Assembly: GCA_002420145.1 (NCBI GenBank)
Contig: DIHL01000023.1
Location: 186,001 to 250,000 of the forward strand
Source of the DNA: Bacteroidetes bacterium UBA5697
GTDB taxonomy: Bacteria > Bacteroidota > Bacteroidia > B-17B0 > Aurantibacillaceae
Direction of reading: 5' to 3'
DNA: 64,000 nucleotides
This document shows, piece by piece, positions 27,071 through 37,000 of the stretch; position 1 is the first letter of the stretch, and the number at the start of each line of letters is the position of its first letter. Position numbers and translations under genes: made by a program. Under the pieces are notes generated by a model. It was not told the DNA's origin. It searched no databases and worked only from the letters and a program-made list of their open reading frames with translations.

Positions 27071-27090
27071 CGCCCTTATTAAAATATACC

Positions 27091-28902
27091 ATGTCAGAAA
27101 TTAGAAACATTGCCATCATTGCCCATGTCGATCACGGGAAAACAACATTAGTAGATAAAATTTTACACCAATGTAATTTATTTAGAGAAAATCAAGCTTC
27201 AGGTGAGTTAATCCTTGATAACAACGACTTAGAGCGTGAGCGTGGTATTACTATTTTAGCTAAAAACGTATCAGTTACTTATAAAGGAACAAAAATTAAC
27301 ATCATTGACACACCAGGCCATGCTGACTTTGGTGGAGAAGTTGAACGTACATTAAACATGGCGGATGGTGTAATTTTATTAGTAGATGCTTTTGAAGGTC
27401 CAATGCCTCAAACACGTTTTGTGACTCAAAAAGCAATTGCAGCTGGTAAAAAAGCGATTGTAGTGATTAATAAAGTAGATAAACCAAACTGTCGTCCTGA
27501 AGAAGTTCATGATAACGTATTTGATTTATTCTTTAACTTAGATGCTACTGAAGATCAATTAAACTTCCCAACTGTTTACGGTTCAAGTAAGCAAGGTTGG
27601 ATGGGCGCAGATTATAAAACGCCTACAACAGATGTTACTTATTTATTAGATACAATTTTAGAAAATATTCCTACAGCTCCAGAGCGCGTTGGAACTTTAC
27701 AAATTCAAATTACATCATTAGATTACTCTTCTTTTATCGGTCGTATTGCCGTAGGACGTGTTTTCCGTGGTATTATTAAAGAAAATATGCCTGTGAGCGT
27801 TGTAAAACGTGACGGTAGTATTCAAAAATCTCGTATTAAAGAATTATTTGTATTTGAAGGTTTAGGTAAAGTTAAAGTTACTGAAGTTCAAACGGGTGAT
27901 ATTTGCGCATTTACAGGAATTGAAGGTTTTGAAATTGGTGATACAGTTGCTGATTTCGAAAATCCTGAAGCGATGCCAACCATGAAAATTGATGAGCCAA
28001 CAATGAGTATGTTGTTCACAATTAACAACTCTCCTTTCTTTGGTAAAGATGGTAAATTTGTTACTTCTCGTCACTTACGTGATCGTTTATATAAAGAATT
28101 AGAAAAGAATTTAGCGATGCGTGTGGAAGAAACATCGTCTCCTGATTCATATTTAGTATTTGGTCGTGGTATTCTTCACTTATCGGTTTTAATTGAAACA
28201 ATGCGCCGTGAGGGCTATGAGTTACAATTAGGTCAACCACAAGTTATTGTTAAAGAAATTGATGGTCAAAAATGTGAGCCAATTGAAGTTTTAACAGTAG
28301 ATGTTCCTCAAGAATCAGCTTCTAAAGTAATTGATTTAGTAACACAACGTAAAGGTAATTTATTAATCATGGAAGCTAAAGGAGATTTAACTCATATTGA
28401 GTTCGAAATCCCTTCTCGTGGTATTATTGGTTTACGTAACAACGTATTAACTGCTACAGCTGGTGAGGCTATTATGGCTCACCGTTTCAAAGATTACGAG
28501 CCTTGGAAAGGTCCAATTCCAAGCCGTATTGCAGGTGTATTAATCTCGAAAGATAAAGGAACTGCAGTAGCTTACTCTATTGATAAATTACAAGATCGTG
28601 GTAAATTCTTCGTTGAAGCTGGAGACGAAATTTACCCAGGTATGGTTATCGGTGAGCATATTCGCCCTGATGATTTAGTGGTAAATATCTGTACTGAGAA
28701 GCAATTAACAAATATGCGTGCATCTGGAACAGATGATAAAATGCGTATTGTACCAAAAATTAACTTCAGTTTAGAAGAAGCAATGGAATACATCCAAGGA
28801 GATGAATACGTTGAAATTACACCAACATTTATTCGTTTACGTAAAATCTATTTAGATGAAAACGAGCGTAAACGTATGGGTAAAACGTTAGTTTCTAAAT
28901 AG
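27091..28902 (+). CDS. typA: Ribosome-associated GTPase TypA/BipA
   Basis: TypA (BipA) is a translational GTPase of the EF-G type that helps 50S assembly and stress and cold adaptation. The 603-residue protein begins MSEIRNIAIIAHVDHGKTTL with the G1 motif. DNNDLERERGITI (G2 region), DTPGHADFGGEVERTL (G3) and NKVDKPN (G4) follow. Domains II, III and V and the TypA-specific C-terminal domain come next, ending NERKRMGKTLVSK. Length and motifs are complete. It is transcribed from its own promoter (27040-27070), divergently from the cytochrome gene, and ends at a terminator. Confidence 0.97.
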   Translation: MSEIRNIAIIAHVDHGKTTLVDKILHQCNLFRENQASGELILDNNDLERERGITILAKNVSVTYKGTKINIIDTPGHADFGGEVERTLNMADGVILLVDAFEGPMPQTRFVTQKAIAAGKKAIVVINKVDKPNCRPEEVHDNVFDLFFNLDATEDQLNFPTVYGSSKQGWMGADYKTPTTDVTYLLDTILENIPTAPERVGTLQIQITSLDYSSFIGRIAVGRVFRGIIKENMPVSVVKRDGSIQKSRIKELFVFEGLGKVKVTEVQTGDICAFTGIEGFEIGDTVADFENPEAMPTMKIDEPTMSMLFTINNSPFFGKDGKFVTSRHLRDRLYKELEKNLAMRVEETSSPDSYLVFGRGILHLSVLIETMRREGYELQLGQPQVIVKEIDGQKCEPIEVLTVDVPQESASKVIDLVTQRKGNLLIMEAKGDLTHIEFEIPSRGIIGLRNNVLTATAGEAIMAHRFKDYEPWKGPIPSRIAGVLISKDKGTAVAYSIDKLQDRGKFFVEAGDEIYPGMVIGEHIRPDDLVVNICTEKQLTNMRASGTDDKMRIVPKINFSLEEAMEYIQGDEYVEITPTFIRLRKIYLDENERKRMGKTLVSK

Positions 28903-28924
28903 TATTCCTTCTTAAATAAACTAT

Positions 28925-28960
28925 TAAGCCTTACAGTAATCTTCGCTGTAAGGCTTTTTG
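28925..28960 (+). terminator. Rho-independent terminator after typA
   Basis: The stem AAGCCTTACAG/CTGTAAGGCTT has a loop of about 9 nt and is followed by a T-run. It starts 23 nt after the typA stop. Confidence 0.9.
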
Positions 28961-29005
28961 TTTCATGTTTTTTTACTTCTACTAGCTAATAATACAAATA
29001 TTTTA

Positions 29006-29044
29006 TCAGCGCCAATCTGCCTAATCAGCTTCATCTGCGTTCCA
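29006..29044. repeat. Degenerate CGCAGAT-type short repeat, second array
   Basis: Read on the minus strand, this contains CGCAGATGA, GCTGATTAG, GCAGATTGG and CGCTGAT, units of about 10 bp. It belongs to the same family as 5463-5492 in the opposite orientation. A 3 x 7-bp TTATAAC tandem follows at 29074-29094. Confidence 0.55.
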
Positions 29045-29105
29045 TTTTAAAAGCTAAGCAAATAATTTTCTCTTATAACTTATAACTTATAACTTTAAAC
29101 TTTTT

Positions 29106-29564
29106 ATGAAGCCTAGTTACGAAGAAATATACATGGAGTTAGCAGAAAAGCTAGCCTTACGCTCACATTGCGTAAAAGCTCAAGTTGGAGCAGTTTTAAC
29201 CAAAGATACGCGTATTGTGTCCTTAGGATATAATGGTCCACCCGCAGGCACACATAATTGCGATCAAGAGTGGCCAGAACAGGGTTGCGCCCGCGATAGT
29301 AAAGGAAGCTGCTCTTTAGCGCTTCATGCTGAGCAAAATGCTATTTTGTATGCTGTTAAGAATAATACAACTATTGATGGCTCTACTTTATATGTTACTT
29401 TATCTCCCTGCATTGCATGTGCTAGAGTAATTTATACGATGGGAATTAAGAGAGTATATTATAAAAACAGCTATGCCGAGTATAAAAAAATTCCATCTGA
29501 TGAAGGTGTTGATTTTTTAAGAAAATTTGGAGTAGAAGTGATTAGATATAAAGGAAAAGAGTAA
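29106..29564 (+). CDS. dCMP deaminase family protein
   Basis: This 152-residue zinc deaminase has HAE (His74, Glu76) and PCIAC (Cys102, Cys105), the zinc ligands and proton shuttle of the cytidine/deoxycytidylate deaminase fold. The N-terminal extension with SLGYNGPPAGTHNCD, and a Cys-rich loop near residues 52-69, are typical of dCMP deaminases (ComEB type). These supply dUMP for thymidylate synthesis. No DNA-uptake (comE) genes are nearby, so a nucleotide-metabolism role is most likely. A gap of 39 nt separates it from the next gene on the same strand. Confidence 0.9.
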   Translation: MKPSYEEIYMELAEKLALRSHCVKAQVGAVLTKDTRIVSLGYNGPPAGTHNCDQEWPEQGCARDSKGSCSLALHAEQNAILYAVKNNTTIDGSTLYVTLSPCIACARVIYTMGIKRVYYKNSYAEYKKIPSDEGVDFLRKFGVEVIRYKGKE

Positions 29565-29603
29565 GTCGCTAAACGTTATATTAAATTTGTAAAATATCAC
29601 ACC

Positions 29604-29972
29604 ATGTTTTTAAGAATCTTTTTTACATTTATTACTTTTTCAATTCTTCAAGGTGCTTGTTTGGCGCAAGAAGGAGGAGGACCTCCTAAAAAGGAACAGT
29701 CTATGAAAAGTAAACGTAAGCAGCGTAAAGAAGATAAACGTAAATGGAAAGAAGAGCGAAGAAATAAACGTGCCGAAGAGAAAAAAATTCGCAATCATCA
29801 TAAACGAATTCAAACCAAAGAAGTTCGTAAAAGAATGAAGCGTAATAAAGGAAAAGCCATTAGAAATAATACGCACCAACGTGAACCGTTTTTTCAGCGT
29901 CTTTTCCAGAAAAAAAGAGGTAAAGGGTCTAAACAACCAAAAGAAAAGGCATCTAAATCTCAGCAAAAATAG
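29604..29972 (+). CDS. Small, highly basic exported protein
   Basis: This 122-residue protein has a signal peptide ending CLAQ (about residue 22). The remaining 100 residues are dominated by Lys and Arg (KRKQRKEDKRKWKEERRNKR, VRKRMKRNKGKA). I know similar Lys/Arg-rich exported proteins in other Bacteroidota, without a known function. Binding to nucleic acid, to acidic polysaccharide or to the cell surface is conceivable from charge alone. The antisense frame (29640-29966) is open but Phe-rich and lacks features, so the plus-strand reading with its signal peptide is preferred. Confidence 0.7.
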   Translation: MFLRIFFTFITFSILQGACLAQEGGGPPKKEQSMKSKRKQRKEDKRKWKEERRNKRAEEKKIRNHHKRIQTKEVRKRMKRNKGKAIRNNTHQREPFFQRLFQKKRGKGSKQPKEKASKSQQK

Positions 29973-30291
29973 GTCTATTGCTATTTTTACAAGTTTTTAA
30001 TCTGAGATTTTTTTAATTTATTACGAAAATTTAACCACTTATTGCCAAAAACCCGCCACTTATCAATTTAGTACCTCCATTTAACAGAAGGACATTATAC
30101 CACCATGCATTATTTGTAATTTCGTGTTAATTCTTGTTAAGTTTTAATACCCTTTAACAAAAAAAACTTGGAAAATAACAGCCACATAATCAGAATATTA
30201 GAAAAAACTAGTAGAAAAATTTGCACTAGTTACCTATCATTTATATATTTATCCGCTCGTACAAATCGAACGTAATTAAAAAACTATCAAT
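29973..30291 (+). other. Upstream region of the TonB-dependent receptor operon
   Basis: This 319-bp AT-rich stretch has no open frame of note. It contains the promoter at 30221-30251. The rest, including several TTAAC-rich segments near 30030-30160, shows no structure I can name. Confidence 0.55.
30221..30251 (+). promoter_or_regulatory. Promoter of the TonB-dependent receptor operon
   Basis: TTG at 30221-30223 and TATATTTA at 30244-30251 are spaced 20 nt apart, one base off the TANNTTTG consensus. The ATG follows 40 nt downstream. Confidence 0.6.
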
Positions 30292-33200
30292 ATGTTAAGA
30301 AAAATTTACTTTTCAATCGTAACACTTTTATTAGCTGGTGCCTCTGTAATAGCCCAAAATAATGGCGGAGCCATCAAAGTTTTATTAAAAGATAAATCAA
30401 ATGGTGAAGCAATTCCATTTGCTAACGTCGTGGCGTATCAAGGTGGAGTTCAAGTAGGTGTTGCAACTACCGATATGGATGGTTATGCAATGATTAAACC
30501 CTTATCTCCAGGTAAGTATGATGTAAAAGGTGTTTATGTTGGTTATCAAGCAGCTCAACAGAATGGAATTATTGTTGGTGAGTCTAAAACAGCTTATATT
30601 ACTATCGAGTTATCTAATGGCGAAGGAATTAAATTAGATGAGGTAGTTGTTGTGGATTATCAAGAGCCGTTAATTGATGGTGATATGAAATCAGGTGGTA
30701 CTGTAACCCGTGAAGAGTATCAAAATATGGCTACTAAAAATATTAATTCAGTAGCAGCTACTACAGCAGGTGTATTTCAAGCTGATGAAGGTGGAGCATT
30801 AAACGTACGAGGTGGTCGTTCTTCTTCTACTATTTATTTTGTAGATGGTGTTAAGGTTATTGGTGGTTTAGGGGTTCCTCAACAAGGTGTAGAACAATTA
30901 AATGTTATTACAGGTGGTGTTCCCGCTCAATATGGTGATGCTACTTCTGGTATTATTTCGGTTACAACTCGTGGACCTCAAAGTAAATTTACTGGTGGTA
31001 TTGAATTAATATCTTCTCAGTTAACAGATAAATACGGGTATAACTCATTAGGTTTCTCATTAGGAGGACCAATATTACAAAAAAGAGATTCAACAGGACA
31101 AAAGAAGCCAATTATTGGTTTCTTCTTATCAGGTCAAGGTAACTACGAAAAAGATCCTGATCCATCATATGTTAAGTTGTGGAAAGTAAATGATGAAAAA
31201 TTAACTGAGTTAGAAAAAACACCTTTGCGTGTAGTGTCTGTAGGAAACGATTTTGTATTCCGTCGTGAATTAGATTATTTAACTAAAGCGGATATGGTTC
31301 AAATACCAGTTAGACAAAATGTAGCAAATCGTTCTATCCAATTAAATGGAAATATTAAAATTAAAGCCGCTGCAAATACAGATATTCAAATTGGAGGTGC
31401 TTTTGATTATGGAAATAGACATGATTATAATTTTGCATGGTCTCTTTTTAATGCTCAAAATAACTCACAAACAATTAATACAACTTGGAGAACTTACGCT
31501 CGTATCAACCAAAGATTTGGAACTAACCAAACAGGGTCAGAAAAAGAAAAGTCTCAAGCTTTAATTTCTAATGCGTTTTTTACATTCTTAGCTAGTTACG
31601 AAAAAGCTAAAGCTAAAACACAAGATGATACTCACAAGGATAAAGTATTTAATTATGGATATCAAGGCAAATATAATTGGAGTGTAGATACAACCACTAA
31701 CTATAACTTAGCTTACGACGAAATAAACAATAAATATTATTTAGATTATCAAGGACCTGTATTTAGTCCTGTAACTTATGAAAGAAGTGAGTTAAATCCA
31801 ACAACTGCAAATTACTCGTCTCAAGTGTTTGATTTCAGAGGATCTGAAGAATCAATTCAAGCAGCTCAAGGTGATAACGCCTTTGTAAACGGAGATAGAC
31901 CACAAAGTATTAACGGTTTATTTTTACCTACAGGCTACCAATCTAACTTATATAGTATTTCAGAAAGTACTCAATTACGTTTTGCATCTAGTTTCTCAGC
32001 AGATTTTAAAAACCATGCTATTTCAGTAGGTGTAGAGTATGATCAACGTAATCAAAGTGCTTATACAGTTAGTTCTATTGGTCTTTGGGATCGTATGAGA
32101 CGTTTAACTAACTCTCATTTACAATCTTTAGATAAAGAAAACCCAATCATTATTCCAGGTTCTTCTCAAACTGGAGGTTTAGAACAGTACTATTATAGAT
32201 ATGCTTATAATCCATCAGCTCAAAATCAAATTGATAAATCTTTACGTGAATCATTAGGTTTAAGTGTAGATAACCAAACTTTTATTAATACTGATGCGCT
32301 TACTCCAGACGATTTAAGTTTAGATATGTTTAGCGCACAAGATTTAATTCAAAGCGGACAAGGTCAGTTAGTTTTCTATTATGGATATGATTATTTAGGA
32401 AATAAAAACAACAACTCTACGAACCTAGATAAGTTCATGAATGATAAAGATAAAAACGGAAACCAAACTTTAAATGTTGGTGCGTATAAGCCTATTTATG
32501 TTGCAGGTTACATTCAAGATAAATTTGACTTCAAAGACATTAAATTTAACGTTGGTGTTCGTGTAGATCGCTTTGATGCAAATCAAAAAGTATTAAAAGA
32601 TCCATTTTTATTCCACGAAGCATACACAGCAGGAGAGAAATCAGATGGAGTTCCTGAAAACATTAAAGATGATTATGTAGTGTATGTAGATAATTTAACA
32701 AGTTTAAATGTTGTAGGATACAGACATACAGACGAAAAAACACAATCAACTGTTTGGTATAATAATGAAGGTAAAGAGGTGACTGACCCTAAGTTATTAG
32801 CTGTTGATGGAAAATTAACTCCTTGGTTGAAAGATGAAGCTTTTGCTGATAAAAATGCATTTAGTGTAAACGCTTTTAAAGATTATAAGCCACAAATTAA
32901 TGTAATGCCTCGTATTGCATTCTCATTCCCTATTTCTGACGTAGCAAACTTCTTTGCTCACTACGATGTTTTAACTCAACGTCCTTCTGACGGGTTAATG
33001 CGTTTCGATCCAATGGATTATTATTTTATAGGGTCTACTTCTAGTAGTCCGTTTATTACAAACTCTAATTTAATGCCTGAAAAAACAATTGATTACGAAA
33101 TTGGATACAATCAAGTATTAAATCAAAAGAAAAATGCAGCTTTAAAAGTAACTGCTTTCTACCGTGAGTTAAGAAATCAAATTACTTTAGTTTCTTTAAC

Positions 33201-33990
33201 GAATGCGTATCCAAAAACTTACCAAACTTATGCAAATAAAGATTTTGGTACAGTTAAAGGTTTAAGTGCAGAGTTTGATTTACGTAGAACAGGCGGCGTT
33301 TCTTTAACAGCTAATTATACATTACAATTTGCAGAAGGTTCAGGTTCAAATGCTAACTCAGGAGCAAATTTATCTAACTCAGATCAACCAAACTTACGTA
33401 TTACATTACCTTTAGACTACGACCAAAGACATAACATTACTATTAATTTAGATTATCGTTTTGGTGAAGGAAAAGATTACAAAGGACCTCAATTCAACCG
33501 TAAGAAAAAAGACGCTACACAAACAGTTCAATTATTACAAAATGTTGGGGCTAACTTAATCTTCCGTATCGGTTCAGGTACACCATATACTCGTGACGTA
33601 TCAGCTACTCCAATAGGTGGTCGTTCTCAAATTAATGGTTCTGTTAACGGATCTAATAAGCCTTGGCAGTTTAGAGCTGATTTCAGATTAGATAAAAACA
33701 TTGAATTAACTTGGGGTAAAAAAGATAGCGAAAACAAAAAAACTGCTAACTTGAATATCTATTTACAAGTTCTAAACTTGTTAAACACAAGAAATATTTT
33801 AAATGTATATAACTATACAGGTAACCCTGAAGATGATGGATATTTAAATTCGTCTCAAGGTCAAGTTAATATTAATAAAGACCCTTCAACTGTTACTTCA
33901 TTTACTGATCAATATAATATCTACATTAACAATCCAAATAACTATGCTAGACCTCGTACAATTAGAATTGGGGTATTATTAGATTTTTAA
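30292..33990 (+). CDS. TonB-dependent outer-membrane receptor with carboxypeptidase-like regulatory domain
   Basis: This 1232-residue protein starts with a signal peptide (to about residue 22, SVIAQ). A carboxypeptidase-D regulatory-like beta domain follows at about 28-110 (AIPFANVVAYQGGVQVGV, ending in VELSNGEGIKLDEVVVVDY). The plug domain comes next (ALNVRGGRSSSTIYFVDGVK, then PAQYGDATSGIISVTTRG), then a large 22-strand-type barrel ending with an aromatic/hydrophobic strand (TIRIGVLLDF). Such receptors take up or handle large substrates with energy from TonB. No SusD homologue is adjacent, so it is not a classic Sus pair. It is followed 19 nt later by the giant exported protein and then a PorV-like protein. 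Confidence 0.9.
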   Translation: MLRKIYFSIVTLLLAGASVIAQNNGGAIKVLLKDKSNGEAIPFANVVAYQGGVQVGVATTDMDGYAMIKPLSPGKYDVKGVYVGYQAAQQNGIIVGESKTAYITIELSNGEGIKLDEVVVVDYQEPLIDGDMKSGGTVTREEYQNMATKNINSVAATTAGVFQADEGGALNVRGGRSSSTIYFVDGVKVIGGLGVPQQGVEQLNVITGGVPAQYGDATSGIISVTTRGPQSKFTGGIELISSQLTDKYGYNSLGFSLGGPILQKRDSTGQKKPIIGFFLSGQGNYEKDPDPSYVKLWKVNDEKLTELEKTPLRVVSVGNDFVFRRELDYLTKADMVQIPVRQNVANRSIQLNGNIKIKAAANTDIQIGGAFDYGNRHDYNFAWSLFNAQNNSQTINTTWRTYARINQRFGTNQTGSEKEKSQALISNAFFTFLASYEKAKAKTQDDTHKDKVFNYGYQGKYNWSVDTTTNYNLAYDEINNKYYLDYQGPVFSPVTYERSELNPTTANYSSQVFDFRGSEESIQAAQGDNAFVNGDRPQSINGLFLPTGYQSNLYSISESTQLRFASSFSADFKNHAISVGVEYDQRNQSAYTVSSIGLWDRMRRLTNSHLQSLDKENPIIIPGSSQTGGLEQYYYRYAYNPSAQNQIDKSLRESLGLSVDNQTFINTDALTPDDLSLDMFSAQDLIQSGQGQLVFYYGYDYLGNKNNNSTNLDKFMNDKDKNGNQTLNVGAYKPIYVAGYIQDKFDFKDIKFNVGVRVDRFDANQKVLKDPFLFHEAYTAGEKSDGVPENIKDDYVVYVDNLTSLNVVGYRHTDEKTQSTVWYNNEGKEVTDPKLLAVDGKLTPWLKDEAFADKNAFSVNAFKDYKPQINVMPRIAFSFPISDVANFFAHYDVLTQRPSDGLMRFDPMDYYFIGSTSSSPFITNSNLMPEKTIDYEIGYNQVLNQKKNAALKVTAFYRELRNQITLVSLTNAYPKTYQTYANKDFGTVKGLSAEFDLRRTGGVSLTANYTLQFAEGSGSNANSGANLSNSDQPNLRITLPLDYDQRHNITINLDYRFGEGKDYKGPQFNRKKKDATQTVQLLQNVGANLIFRIGSGTPYTRDVSATPIGGRSQINGSVNGSNKPWQFRADFRLDKNIELTWGKKDSENKKTANLNIYLQVLNLLNTRNILNVYNYTGNPEDDGYLNSSQGQVNINKDPSTVTSFTDQYNIYINNPNNYARPRTIRIGVLLDF

Positions 33991-34009
33991 TATTTAAAAC
34001 GAATTTACT

Positions 34010-37000
34010 ATGGAAATTATGACTAAGTTAAACAAACATATTCTAGTAGCTGCTGTAACACTTACGGCTTTATCTGGAACTGCAAGAGAGAAATATGGCA
34101 ATGTTTTTAGAAATGCTGCCCCTGAAAAGGTAATGGCTGGATGTAGTCCTGCTCAATCATCTGCAGAATTATCTGTAAATAATGTTAGAACAATTATTTA
34201 TTCAGGTTCTGATATGTGGTGGGATTTATTTGGAGGTGGAAACGCTTGGTATTTAGTACCAAAAGTGGAAGACCGTTCAAAAGGAGCCTCTTCAAACTTT
34301 GCTGGTAACGTATGGTTTGGTGGATTAGATGTTGGTGGACAATTAAAAATTGCTGCACAAACATATCGTCAATCTGGTGTTGACTTCTGGACTGGACCTT
34401 TAAGTACAGTAGACGCTTCTACAACGGCTGACCAATGTCAAAAATATGACAAGATTTTCAAAATGACTCGTACTGAAGTTGATAATTTTGTTTTATCTGG
34501 AGGTCCTGTTACAACCAATATGAAAAACTGGCCAGGTAACGGCGATATTTCTTTAAATCATGACCCTAATTTAGCTCCTTATGTAGATGCGGATGGAAGT
34601 GGAACTTATGAGCCAGAGGCTGGAGATTATCCATATTATGACGTATATAACGACGGTTTAAAAGACAATTTAGGTGTTTGTAAAGCGCGTGTATTTGGTG
34701 ATGAAACTTTATGGTGGGTTTATAACGATAATGGAAATAACCATATTTCAACTGGTGGTAGAGCAATTGGTATGGAAATTCGTGCGCAAGCATTTGCATT
34801 CAAAACAACGGATGAAATTAACAACATGACGTTCTATAATTATCAATTGATTAACCGCTCTTCTTTCCCATTATTAAATACTTACATGACAGTTTGGACT
34901 GATGCGGATTTAGGGTATTATTTAGATGATTATATTGGTTGTGATGTAAAAAGAGGTTTAGGTTATATCTACAATGCAACTCCTAATGATCCTACAGTCT
35001 CTGGTACTGTTGGTTATGGCACATATGTTCCTTCTTTAGGATGTGACTTCTTTCAAGGACCAATTAACACAACTAATGGAATTGATGATAATGGAAATGG
35101 GACTCCTGATGAGCCAGGTGAACAAATGGGAATGACTAAATTTTTATATTTTAATAACTCTTTTCCAGGCGTTCCTTTACAAACTACTGATCCTCAAAAT
35201 GCAGCTCAATATTATCAATATATGACAGGTTTCTGGAGAGATGGAACTCCTTTTACTTGTGGTGGTAATGGTTATGGCGGAACTATTCCTACAAGTTACG
35301 TATATCCTGCGGATACATATACTTCTGGTGCTTGTGGAGCAACTCCTTGGTCAGAAACAAGTACACCAGGTGATAGACGTTTCATGCAATCATCAGGACC
35401 TTTCGAATTACAACCAGGTGCTGTAAACTTTATTACTGTTGGTTTACCTTGGGCTCGTACAACTTCTACAGATCCTAAAGCATCTATTCCTTTATTAAAA
35501 ATTGCAGATGATAAAGCTCAAGCTTTATTTGATAACTGTTTCCGAGTATTAAGTGGACCTGAGGCGCCAGATATGACAATTCAAGAAATGGAAAATGAAT
35601 TAATTATTTATTTCTCTAATAAACCAAGTTCTAATAACTATTTATTTAAATATAAGGAATTAGATGTGTCTATTATTGTTGATCCTACTCATTTCCCTAA
35701 TGTTGATAATTACTATCATTTTGAAGGGTATAAAGTTTATCAATTGAAAAATGAGGCAATTACTCAAGAAGAACTAACAGACCCATCTAAAGCTAAACTA
35801 GTATTTAACTGTGATGTTGCAAATGGAGTTTCTAGATTAATTAATTATGAGTATGATGCAACAACTGGAGGAGATATTCCAAAAGTAAAAATTGACGCAA
35901 CTGATAATAGTGATAAAGGAATTCAAACTACTTTCCACTTTACTCAAGATCAATTTTCGGCATCTCAAGATAAAAAAGTAATTAATAATAAGACTTACTA
36001 TTTCTTCTGTGTGGCTTATGGTTACAATCAGTATGGTGAGTATAAAGAAGACCAACCATTTACTTCTGTTGGAGAACCTAGCAGCGAAGGACAAAAACGT
36101 CCTTATTTAGAAGGTCGTAAGTCTAAAAAAGCTTTCGGTATTCCTCACAACCCAGCTCCTGAAAAAGATGGTTCTGTAACAAATTCAGCATATGGATATG
36201 GACCAAAAATTACAAGAATTGAAGGACAAGGAAATGGCGGTAATTATTTAGATTTAACAGCACAGTCAGTTAATGATATCTTACGTAAATCTAATGGAAG
36301 AATGGATACCATTACTTATGAAAACGGAAGAGGTCCTTTGAAAATAAAAGTGGTAGATCCATTAAATGTTCCTAATTCTAATTTCTCATTTGCATTTATT
36401 AATAGAAACTGGAGTTCATCTATTGATACAGTTGATAATGTCGATCCTTGTAAAAATAAATCGGAATACCATATCAACTTACCTTATAATAAGTTGAGTA
36501 TTAGAAATACTCAGTTTGGTAATATTATGCCAGATTCAACAACTTGGGTTTTAAAAGATTTAAATACTAATAAATCGTATTACCCTTGTAAAGCAATCAA
36601 AATTGCTGAAGAGTATTTCTTCCAAGATTTAGGGCTTTCGGTTACAGTTGGTCAATCTAGAGACGTAGCAGAAATTTCTAATCCATCAACAGCAAATGAT
36701 AAAATTGTTCAAAATGGTGATATTATTGCTGGATCAGGGCTTTCTTTTTCTAACCCTTCTACAAGTTGGTTGGGTGGATTAGCAGATTCAGATGGTGATT
36801 CTCCTTTCAATTGGATTCGATCTGGAAATTTTGAAAACACAGAAGATGGGACTGAAAATGATGTAAAAGCTGGTAGTGATTATTTAGATCCTAATCAATA
36901 TTTTGAAAGTTTAATTGGTGGAACTTGGTCTCCTTATGTATTGGCCTCAGCTACTAAACCTGGTTCTGTACAAGCTGCTCCAGGATATAGTTTATCTACT

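Noticed and set aside
27040..27090. Upstream start for typA (17 extra codons)
   Set aside because: The extra codons overlap the -33/-7 promoter, and the conserved protein begins at MSEIRN.
29640..29966. Open 108-codon frame on the minus strand
   Set aside because: It is antisense to the basic exported protein. Its Phe-rich composition is simply the reverse of Lys/Arg-rich codons, and it has no signal or domain.
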